NCBI RefSeq assembly: GCF_029168945.1
Contig: NC_083602.1
Location: forward strand, 87,802,027 to 87,866,026
Origin: Cannabis sativa
Lineage: Eukaryota > Streptophyta > Magnoliopsida > Rosales > Cannabaceae
Length of the DNA stretch: 64,000 nucleotides
Direction: 5' to 3'
The translations under genes were made by a program, and so were the position numbers. Positions 42,120 through 52,280 of this stretch are shown here, one piece after another (position 1 is the first letter of the stretch; the number at the start of each line of letters is the position of its first letter). The notes under the pieces are model-generated. The model searched no databases and had not been told where the DNA came from. It saw nothing but the letters and a program-made list of their open reading frames with translations.

Positions 42120-44869
42120 TGTCGGACCATTACACTGGCCGTGTCACATGGCGCGGGGGTAGTTACTACTACCCGAAGATTAAGGCTAAATTTGAAGAAT
42201 TCAACCTATTGGACAGGGTGAGGGAATCCCCTTTCAAACAGTTTTTCGAGAGAGCGCCCATACAATTTTTTGGAGCATTTTTTCATTAGTTGATGCTTCA
42301 CAAAATAAAATCTGACAAGCCGGACGAGGTGCATTTCTACGTGGGAAGGAAGAGATGTAGATTTGGGAGGGTGGAGTTCGGCTTGGTCACCGGGTTAAAC
42401 TTATTGCGCGGCCCTACTGAGGAAGACATCAAACAAAATGGAAGCTTCCGACTTAGGTTGATTCGGGAATATTTCAACGGTAGTGCTTCGATCACCTTCG
42501 CCAACTCGCGCGAGTTTTTGAGAGCCGTTTGCACAGAAGCTGATGATGTCTACAAGTTGGGGATGGCCTTGTTTGTTATGGGCGTCCTCACTGGTAAGGA
42601 GGAGAAGACTGTCGTTCCTCCTTTTGTGATAAGAATGGTTGATAACCTTCCATTCTTCTACGAGTATCCCTGGGGAAAGATTTCTTACACCAAGCTGATG
42701 GAAACTTGTAACAAGGATTACTTGGATGTGAAGAATAAGATGTTGAAAAAGATTGAGAAGGGAGTAACTCAAAAGGAGGCAAAATACTCAGCCTACGGCT
42801 ATGCTGCAGCGTTGCAGTATTGGGCATACGAGGCCATATTACAGCTGGGCAACGAGTATGCAGTGAGGAGGTCGCATGGCTTTCCGAGAATGGTCAACTG
42901 GGAGAGTAAGCCGAACACTACACTCGGGAAGGATGAAGTGACCAGATTATTTGCTAAAAATGTAAGTTTGTTACGCTTTATTTTGAATTCATGTTAATTT
43001 CCATATATTATATTAATATATTTGTTATATTTTTCAGTTGACAGTGTACTCCGTGTTATGTCCTCGGCCGAACGAGATTGAGTTTGTGAGTTACATAACC
43101 GGGGTCGGCCTACGGTATTTGTTGACTTGGAGGAACTTGTGTTGGGTGAGGATGGGCAACCAACACAGGATGCTTTGCGAAGCCAGGCCGAAAAGCTTGC
43201 CTCCACATTGGAAGAACGAGCGGAGGCAGCCCGAATATTTAAAGACTCTACACCACCTCCACCGTCTCCTCCACGTGCACCGCCTGCAGTTCCAGATGGG
43301 TCTGGTGTTGACCCATCTCCAGCTTCAGTTCCTGATGGGTCTGGTGTTGACCCATCTGCAGCTTCAGTTCCTGATGGGTCTGGTGTTGACCCACTTCCAG
43401 CATCACAGGATCCTCCTGTTCCCCCGACAGCTTCTATTCCCAGCACCTCGGAGGCTCGCGATCCAGTATACCCTGCCATTTTGGCAAGGTTGGAGACTGT
43501 GGAGAGGGGGCAGGCCGCTCTGCGAAGAGGACAAACAGCGATTATGGATCAGTTGAAGACCATAATGATGCTCCTGCAAGATCCTGGAAGGCCGGCAGCA
43601 GATTCACAGCCACAGCCACAGCCACAGCCACAACCGGAAGATGACTTTATTCTCCCAAATGATTACCAACCGGATGATGATGACATGTTCTGTACACCTG
43701 AGAAGACGAATATCACCAGCATCGGGGATACTCAGGATTCTGAGGTGCAGGTGTTAGAGACAGCTCCAGAAGTCATGGAGAACCGGAGGAAGAGAAGGCG
43801 ACCTAGGTGGTTTGCTGAGTACACTGAAATGAAGAAGAAGGCTAGGGCTACTTCGACACTCGTGAATGCGGACCCACTTAGAGTGGTTGATCGGAAGCTG
43901 CTCAAGACTTTTCACAATTGGGTACTCGGCCAGATTGGGAACAATTACCCGAGAGAGTGCTTCACCGGTCGATACCATTCGTCTTGGTTCCTCGAACTGC
44001 ATACTCCGAAATTTTGGCTTGGGAACGATGTAAGTTTTTAAGACTTTTTTACTGCTTTTGCTTTTAAAGACTTTATCTAACTCTTTTTTATTTAACTCTG
44101 ACATATTTAATTTTCATGTTTTAGCATTTGGATGCGGCATTCCATTTGATGAGGAGGCGGCAACACTTTTATCCCGAGTCCTACCCGAATAGATGTGTCA
44201 TAATGCCGTGTATTTTCCCAGCAGGAGTTATTGCTCGGTGGGAAGCTGCGGGTGATGACCAGGCTAACTATCAGTGGGACGATAGCATATTAGATTTGAT
44301 TCGAGGGGATGAAAGTCAATTCTTGGCCAGTTGGAAGAACAAGGAGAGAATATGTATGGCCCTCTACTTCGATGGAGCAAAGCATTGGGTGGCATTAGAG
44401 ATAGATCTGGATCATTGGTTGTTGAACATATTTGACTCCAGCCTCGGATCGATTTCCCCGAACGAATTGAACCGTCACCTGGCAATGTGGGAAAAATTAC
44501 TACCAAATTTGCTGCTGCAGGCTGGCCTATTCGAGAGTCATGACATGATCCTCTTGCCTCAACTTACCGCCTCAGAGAGCCAGGTCAGAAATTTCACTTC
44601 AAAAGTCATGGATCGGGCCGTTGTTCCACAGACAAAGACAAGGTAACTTAATTACAATTGATTTTTTTGTTATTTAACTTGAATTTAATTTGCATACTTT
44701 TATTCATTTACTTTTTATTGTCTCATACAGCGGTAACTGCGGGATGTACGTGATAGAGCACATCGAGCATAGTATGCTGGAGACTACGTTTGATAATGTG
44801 CACGATGAGAATATGAAGAAATTTAGAGAGCGGTGGTGTGTAGATTTGTTTTACCAGAATTTAGCATGA
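42120..44869 (+). pseudogene. MULE-encoded DUF1985-Ulp1 cysteine protease gene, broken
   Basis: Exons: 42,120-42,961, about 43,038-44,029, 44,125-44,642 and 44,731-44,869. The first part reads as DUF1985 (YYYPKIKAKFEEF, VGRKRCRFGRVEFGLVTGLN, PFFYEYPWGKISY). A Pro-rich linker follows with a 22-residue-type PDGSGVDP repeat, then a predicted coil and a basic stretch. The C-terminal C48 (Ulp1) domain keeps its triad: His in KHWVALEID (codon 44,383), Asp in NIFDSS (44,434), Cys in GNCGMYV (44,738). Two lesions: TAG at 42,287-42,289, probably from CAG, between FFGAFFH and LMLHK; and a one-base frame change between about 43,085 and 43,115, where the frame of PRPNEIEFVSY gives way to that of VFVDLEELVLGED. 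The family cleaves SUMO-like conjugates; its function in transposons is unknown. Confidence 0.82.
43292..43400 (+). repeat. In-frame tandem repeat in the Ulp1 gene linker
   Basis: Three units of about 45 bases built on CCTGATGGGTCTGGTGTTGA encode repeated PDGSGVDPSPASV-like peptides. A CAGCCA repeat at 43,605-43,632 encodes a Pro-Gln run just downstream. Confidence 0.8.
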
Positions 44870-45113
44870 ACAAATATTTTTTTTATTTGATATTTATTAA
44901 GATAACAATGTAACTGGTTTTTTTTTATTGGTATGTTTATGTTTTTTCAAGAGTTCATACAAATTTTACGCCTTTCTTTCGTGCAACAAATTATAATAAT
45001 TATGTAAACATAAAATATCACAAATTCTAATGTTTAAAATAGTCCAACATTAATTCAATAACAATACATAATAGTCCAACCCATCACGATACAAATAAAC
45101 TAAAATAACATTT

Positions 45114-48100
45114 TTAACCTCGGTAGTTGCAAGTGCTTCTGTTGTGCCCCTTGGCACCGCACATGCTACAATTTCGCGATTTGATAATCCTTTCACCGTT
45201 ACAAGCAGTTCGGTTGTTCTTAATTCTTCCAACCTTTTGCTTCTTGGGTCGCCCTACTGGTTGCTTCTCAACAGGCACTCCAACTGTCATGTTCTTGATG
45301 TCATCAGGCAATTCCCAATCATCCTCGTCACCAACTGGCATAATTGTTCCTTCATATGTCCTCCTCCAATATTCAGTTGTGTAATATGGCGAGCATAGTG
45401 TGTACGCGATAATACTTCGCCCTGAGATGCAGCACATGCATGAGGACAAGGAAACTTCATGCACTGGAACAAGCCGCAAGTGCAAGTATGTTCCTGCAAG
45501 TCCACTACGCCACCGGTCATAACTGTTCCTCCAGGGTGAACCTGCAACGTGTAAGGCCCGCATGAGTCAACGTTCAAATACCGACCTTTTTCAAAATGCA
45601 ATGTCAAGTCCTCCTCCATTTCTGGTGCTAGGGGTTTCGTCCACTTGTCAGCTTTTTCTTTTCGTGAAGCAAACCACTTCTGGACTTTGGACCTCAGGAA
45701 TGCTACAGCAGCAGTGATCGGGAAGCCTCTTGCATCCTTAGTTGTGTTGTTGAAGCTCTCAGCCCAGTTGCTCGTCATTACATTGTAACGTACCCCTGGA
45801 AAGTACGACCGGACCCATTTTTCAAATCCGATTTCCTCAAGATATTTTGCAACCGCTGGATTCATGGCCCGAATGTTCTCAAATTCTCTGTGAAACTCTG
45901 ATCATGAATACGTGTACGCACACGTGTAAATGTGATTCGTGAAGACGTCAGTCTTGAACTTGTGGTTAACGTTCATAATAATCAGAGAACACGATATCCA
46001 AAGCACGAACAATGCTTTGATGCCTATCCGAAACAAAAGCTAAGTTCTCAACATCACCAATCGTTTCTTTCAATTTTCTCATAAAATAGGTCCAGGAATT
46101 GTGGTTTTCACTGTCAACTATAGCAAAAGCTATCGGAAAGATATGACTCCCTGCATCCAAAGCCACTGCACACAACATTTGCCCACCATACCTAGTCTTC
46201 AAGAAAGACCCATCAACGCATATAACAGGTCGACAAAACTTAAACCCCCGGATAGAAGGACCCAGAGAGAAGAAACAATACTTGAAGCGACCATCTTCTA
46301 CCACAAAATCCGTGATGGTACCTGGATTCCGCAACTGTAGCATGTGCAAGTAACTAGGTAATTTCGAGTACGAATCTTCAGGTGTACCCCGAGACAGGTG
46401 TATTGCCTTCTCTCTGCACCTCCATGCCTTTTCGTAACTCATTTGGATCCCGTAATCCTTGTGCATACTTTTTCTTATATCAGAGGGCAACTGATCCGAG
46501 CCGTCAGTTGCGAACTTATCCTTAATTAGATGGGCAACTATTAAAGGTGATGCTTGACAGTTATCTTTTCCTCGAAGATCAAGGGAACATGTATGTACAT
46601 TATGAAATGTACTCACCTCAAACATGTTAGAAAGTACGTTCTTCTTCGCTCTTAATCTCCACCCACAATCTGTATCCTTACATGTGACAAATCAAATATC
46701 AGTACCGGACTTCCTAACGTAGTAGTCAAACCCTTTCTTCATTGCATACAGGCCAACAACCATCTTTAAATGCTCTTTGTCTCTAAAAAACTTTCCCACA
46801 TGTAACTCCCCGCCTGGTGTGCCACCCGTAGATATATAATGACTATGATCCTCGATGTCTTCTCTTGTATACATTTTCTCCTTGAATTTACCGTAACTTG
46901 TCGAAGAAGAAAATGGATCGCTCCATCCAGTCACATTGGTACCTCGAGCATCAGTAGGACCACTAATATCATTGGTCTCTCTACCATTATTAGGACCTGT
47001 ACTGTCAGTAGTTCCTCTAGCATGACTGGTTTCGCCTGGACGACTACTACTAGTACCAGGTGTTTGGCAATTTTCTCTACGGGGCATTCTTTTCCGTGTC
47101 GGTGGCCTCGGTGGTATTTGGTACGATAGTGGAGTCAAGTTCAAAGGTACAGCGAGCGGGGGCCTCTCGCCTTGGTCGTCTCCTACGCCATCATTGCCCT
47201 CAACATAACATTCAGGGTCTGGACCATTAAAAAAACCATCGATGAACGGCATTTGTGCTACAATATCAGCACTCGACATCATATTGTTTAATTCAGGTAA
47301 TACATCTGCAACCAACACCTCTGGATTTGTTTCTGGAACAAAACTCCCAACCTCGCTACGATTATCCTTAACAAAACTTGGTGTGGGACTAGGATCGATG
47401 CAAACATTCTTCTTTAACAAAGTCACAAACAAAGGAGTAAATTCATCTGGCTTCTTCGCAAGTGTAGATAAAATGTACCTTGCACGCTTATCATTTCCAA
47501 TAACTTCAGGGCAATACTCAAAGCCTTTCTTGTACTTGTAATGTACTTCCAATTTCAAGTCATACTCCACTTTGTCGACATCCAGTTCTTCGTACAAAAC
47601 ATCAACCAAACCTGAGTAGCTTAGGTTTGGATCAATGTCAAATGTCAAATTGTCGCCCCGTTTATAAACCCAATCTCTACCATCAAACTCCCAAACACCA
47701 TTATACATAACACACGCATTAACAGTTGAACCTGTCACATATATTTTAAAAAACACAGTTATAATTTACAACAAAAATCTCACCGAAAAAAAATCTTAAT
47801 TAATCATTAATAACAAAACAATAATAATTAATTGATAATAAAATAATAATTCATAATAATTCATAATTCATAATAAAACAATAATTAATAATTCATAATA
47901 AAAAAAATTTAATAATTAAAAAATAATTATTAATTGATAATAAAATATAATTAATAATTATTACTCAAACCATAAAAAATAAACAATAATTCATAATTTA
48001 TAGTTAATAAAATAACTAAAAAAAAATAATTCTTAAAACATTAACTAAAATAATAATTAATAACTAATAATAATTAATAAAAAAATAACTAATAACACAA

Positions 48101-48693
48101 ATAATAAATCAATATAAAATAAATTAATAATAATAAATAAAAAATAATAATAGATACAAAAAAAAAAAATCCTGTAGGGTTCGATTGGTCCGATTGGTCC
48201 GACCATCGGACCCCACAAGGATCAGACCATATATTAAAAAATTTAAAAAAAAATTCAAAAATTCAAAAAAAAAATTGGGTCCGATGGGTCCGATGGTTCG
48301 ACCATCGGACCCATATGGGGACCATCGGACCCGTGTTCCAAAAAATAAAAAAAAATAAACAAAAATTAAGAAAAAAACATCGGACCCGAGGAGGGTCCAG
48401 CCATCGGACCCAGTGATGGACCATCGGACCCATCGGGTCTTCACCCCTGTCAACAGATTTTTTCCCACATCGGGCCACCCATCGGGCCAACATCGGGCCA
48501 GCATCGGACCCGACAAAAAAAAATGTAGAAAAACAGCAAAATCCCAGTTTTGACATGCAGCAAAAATTATAACAGAAAAAATAGCAAAATAACAGCAACA
48601 ATCCACAGATCAATCATCAAACACAACATTCTTAATTAAATACGACGACAACAAACAAAATTTAGAAAAAAAAAAAATTAATTACTTACCCAT
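45114..48693 (-). pseudogene. MULE transposase (MURA-type), broken
   Basis: A probable start exon is ATGG at 48,693-48,690 followed by GTAAGT; splicing to 47,731 gives MGSTVNACVMYNG in frame. Next come an N-terminal MULE domain, an acidic/Pro-rich region, and the DDE core: Asp in VICVDGSF (codon 46,212-46,214), Asp in FVSDRHQ (46,026-46,028), Glu in SNWAESFNN (45,758-45,760). The SWIM zinc finger (TCTCGLFQCMKFPCPHAC) and a C-terminal zinc knuckle (CSMCGAKGHNRSTC) remain. Lesions: TGA at 46,692-46,694, probably from CGA; loss of the segment after DIVFSDYYER with a frame change near 45,965; TGA at 45,902-45,904; and a frame change near 45,400-45,440 before YTLCSPYYTTEYW. It cannot make an active enzyme. 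Confidence 0.85.
47732..48689 (-). other. Putative first intron of the transposase gene with subterminal repeats
   Basis: On the plus strand, 47,780-48,165 is ATTAATAATAAA low-complexity sequence, and 48,178-48,505 is packed with CGGACCCATCGG-type words. These are the inverse of the words in the left subterminal region, so the element has long imperfect subterminal inverted repeats in addition to its 24-base ends. Confidence 0.6.
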
Positions 48694-48970
48694 TGATGGA
48701 GCTTGTATGTGTTCTTGCTTCTAATGTGGTGGATTAGTGTGGTAGCTTGTAGTGTGGAAGGTTGTAGCTTTTAGTGATGAGTGAAGAGAAGAAAATTTTT
48801 TTTGGTGGTTGTGGAAGCTTTCGGGTGGGGATTTTGTTTGTTGAATTGATGAGAAAAAAGTTGGAGTGGGTAGATGTAGGTGGGGAGGGTATTATGGGAA
48901 AAATACAAAAAGTGTCATATATAATTAATTATGTATAGTATTAGTTTAGGGAAATAATTTATGGGTTATT

Positions 48971-48994
48971 TAAGCATGGAAATTCAAATTTCCC
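48971..48994 (-). repeat. Right terminal inverted repeat of the MULE
   Basis: TAAGCATGGAAATTCAAATT followed by TCCC, the inverse of the left end. The TTTTAAAA duplication follows at 48,995-49,002. Confidence 0.9.
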
Positions 48995-49400
48995 TTTTAA
49001 AAAAAAACATAATATTTTAATAATTATACTCAATCCGCATCGGGACTGAGGAAGAATATAGCTAAAACCCTCAATTATTTTTTATTACATAGTTATTATA
49101 CACATAAAATATGTACTCATCATCACTAACAAGTGTTTTATGTAGTAGTAAATTTTTTCTAAATTACTTTATGATAATAATTTTAAGTGACTCGAAAATA
49201 ATTGGAAAATTTATATAATTGATCGAAAAAATTTAAAAAAAAATACAAAAATATTTCAACACGGAATTTTTTTTTTTTTGTATTTTTACGCTTTGAGCTT
49301 TTTTATTTACAAAAATATCTCTTTAGTAAAACAATAAACTATTTTTTGGTTGTTTTATAATTGTTATGAGATCATTTTTTGTTATTTTATAGGTTATTTA

Positions 49401-51303
49401 TGTTGGAATTTATTTTACCAGGATCTTAGATCTACTCACAAGTATGTTGTTTAAACACCCTAAATATGAACTTTCTAAAACGATAAATTAAACACATATA
49501 AAGTTAAGAAAACCTTACATTGATGCAGCGGAATTAATGTCTCCTTCCGCTCAGATCTCTAACCCTTGTATCCTTTCTGTAGCAGAGTATAATCAAGATC
49601 TGAGCCCAAATGTCCTTCTTCTTCAAGTTTGATCCTTCACAGTCTTCCAATCTATGATTGAGTTACTGCTTGCTGTGTGTGGGCACTTACTCTTTCACTA
49701 GGGTTCGAAATTGATGAAGGGAAAAGAGAAGAGAGGGTTTCGGCCAGGTATAGAAAGTGGGGAAGGCTCAGTTTTTCTGAAGAGAGAAATTTCTGTCAGA
49801 AAACTAATGAAAGCCTATGTTAAGATGTATGTTTGACTGAGCCACCACTTTCTATTTATAGGCAACTACTAGGTTTAGGTTAGGAATTATTTGGCTTTAA
49901 AATAATAAAAAAATCAATTTGAAACTCCACAATAAGTGGCCGGCCAAGGTGTGTTAGTGGGCCCCACTTGATTTTGCAGTTTTATCAAATCTTATTTCTA
50001 TTTTCTCAAAAACGCCAATTTTCCAATTCTAACCTTTTAAATGCCAAAACTAATTATTTAATAACTAAAATAGATTATTAAATAATATTGTCATTTAATT
50101 TAATTATTAATTAGACATATAAAGTCTATTAATAAATAAATAAACCTAGAAACTCTTTTCTTTACAATTTCACCCCTGCTTAGTGAAAATTCATAAAATT
50201 AGACATAGTCTAACTTTAGAATTATAATTGACTAATCACGAATCAATTAATGAGTCTTACAAGCAGAATGTTCTCAACTAGAATGGGGACCATGGATCTA
50301 TATGCTGAGCTTCCAATAAGTGAACCAAATTTACCAAGTAAATTCCTACTTATTAATTCTTCGTTGAATCCACTCTTAGAACTTAGAATTGCACTCTCAG
50401 ACTTATATAGAGCATATTGTATGTTCCACGATATCAATATGCTATCTCATTTAACCATTGTTATAATCTTATTGTGATTTAAAGATCCTCTATATAGATG
50501 ATCTACATCGAGATGAGATTTCTTTACCGTTCTCACCCCTCAATGTATTTTGCCCCTTAAAACACTTAGCTACCTGTAAATGGTGTTTAGTGATCTAATG
50601 ATTAGTCAGTTAAACAAGAGCTCATCCATTTACTTCTATTTGCTAAGCTCGAAGGGAATCATGACTTGACTTCTATACAGCAGTAGAAGCTATAGATTCC
50701 ATATTTATGTTCAGCACTCCCACTCAATCATACTATCATGTTCCCAAAATATACGTATCACCCTGACCTAAAAGTAGGCTTAACTAATAAATCAAAGAAC
50801 ATGAATAGCACTCCTGAGTTGAGCCTAAGCATATCAGGATTTAGATTCTTTTAATCTTAAGATCAACTACTGATATTGACTTGGAAAGATATGTATAACG
50901 GTAAGTTTGTAATATCTTAGTTGCAATATCGGTCCAGTCCAATGTATACTACATACATTCGAAACTAGTATACTTTACTAATGTCCTGGAAAGAACATAA
51001 CAGTTACTCCAAGTGCAAGTACACATCATCGCTGATTATCACATTAGTGTAAATCCAATAACACTGATGAAACAGGGACCAAGTCTTTTGATTCATATGA
51101 TCACAATCACATTCCACTGTGTTGACGATACTGTAATTGTGAATAAACATATGATCTGAATTTAACTGATTTTGTGTATAAAAGTAATAAACATATTTAA
51201 ATCATTAGCATGTAAAATCATGCAAACATCAATCACTTCAAATTTCTTATATTGATAACTAATCAGATTGTAAAGAGTTTTATTTAGGGCATAAAACCCA
51301 ACA
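49401..51303. mobile_element. Solo LTR, 1,903 bp, with ATTTA target duplication
   Basis: It starts TGTTGGAATTTATTTTACC and ends AAAACCCAACA, with TGTTGG/CCAACA inverted termini. ATTTA flanks it at 49,396-49,400 and 51,304-51,308. In the first duplicated unit the matching place (about 34,785, ATAGTTTATTTATAATTG) is uninterrupted. No internal retrotransposon domains, so it is a solo LTR. The opening sequence and a GATGCAGCGGAATTAA site look Copia-like to me, but the superfamily is unproven. It lies about 1 kb upstream of F-box gene 2. The open frames near 50,243 are not genes. Confidence 0.9.
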
Positions 51304-52280
51304 ATTTATAATAATCGTGAAATTGATTTCTCCTTATTTTTTTTTTTAATTTTTAGTGAGCAAAATGTATTTTGTAATTTTAAAATTTTACAAGCATACT
51401 TTTGTAAATAAAAATTTTAAACCGTAAAATTATAAATAAATATATAAAAAAAGGTAATTTTGAAAATTCCTCAAAATAATTTCTATTGTATTATATAATA
51501 GTAAACAGGAAAGAGGGAGTGTACCAAAAAAATCTAATTTTTTATTTTAAAACATTCTCTACATAGCACCAAAAAAAAAAAGACACCAAGAAGTATATAT
51601 TATTTTTTTCTTCTTTTTTTAGAATCTTTATTATTCATTTCATATTTGACCAATGTGAGATTTTTTTTATGTAACGAAAAATAATATTTAAATTAATATA
51701 TGGTTATAATTTCTAGTAACGGGTAAATAATTTCCCATTTATTATATAATAGTAAATGAGGAAGGGGGATTATATCAAAAGAAAAAAAAATCCAAAAGTA
51801 TTTTTACAGATTCTATATAAAACAACAAAAAATCCTACCCTAAAATTTAAAAAAGGAATCATTATTATTCATTTCATGTTTGACCTATATGACAAGTGTT
51901 TTATGTAACGGTATTATACATATGTCATAACTTTTTAGTAACGGGTAAAAAGTGACTCATTTATTGTATAATAATAAACGAGGAAAGAAGACCATGCCAA
52001 AAGCTTTTCTAAAAACTTTTTTTTTTTTTTCAGATTCTATATAGAACCAAAAAAATCCTACCCTAAAGTTTTAAAAAGGAATTGTTATTATATATTTCAT
52101 ATTTGACCAATATGACAGGTGTTTTATGTAACGTTAAATTTTTCCTCCAAAATGAAAAAATTGAGTAGGATACACGTGTTTGGTACACTCAAAGTAGTCA
52201 TGCTTATCTTACTTATTATTCTCACTATATAAGTATTCTATTGTTATTATCGAAGCATTATTCATTGGTCTTTCCTAAGT
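51304..52280. promoter_or_regulatory. 5' flank of F-box gene 2 with TATA box
   Basis: Homologous to 34,788-35,963 of the first unit without the hAT MITE. TATATAAG at 52,226-52,233 lies 48 bases before the ATG. About 970 bases of the ancestral upstream sequence separate the solo LTR from the start codon; everything farther upstream is displaced by the two insertions. Confidence 0.6.

Larger units (their letters stand above)
40126..48994. mobile_element. Mutator-like element (MULE) with Ulp1 protease gene, 8,869 bp
   Basis: The ends are GGGAAATTTGAATTAATATG and, on the other strand, GGGAAATTTGAATTTCCATG, both continuing CTTA: a 24-base inverted repeat with three mismatches. TTTTAAAA flanks it on both sides (40,118-40,125 and 48,995-49,002). 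The empty site is preserved in the first duplicated unit at about 34,385-34,392. Two genes face each other: a DUF1985-Ulp1 gene from the left and a MURA transposase gene from the right, ending 240-odd bases apart. The layout places it among the Ulp1-bearing plant MULEs (Kaonashi-type). Both genes are broken, so it is now non-autonomous. Confidence 0.92.

Noticed and set aside
43085..43130. A short intron to explain the frame change in the Ulp1 gene
   Set aside because: The only GT...AG pair spans about 47 bases, too short for a plant intron, so a frameshift is more likely.
49401..51303. Full-length retrotransposon
   Set aside because: There is only one LTR and no protein domain; the 5 bp duplication directly flanks it.
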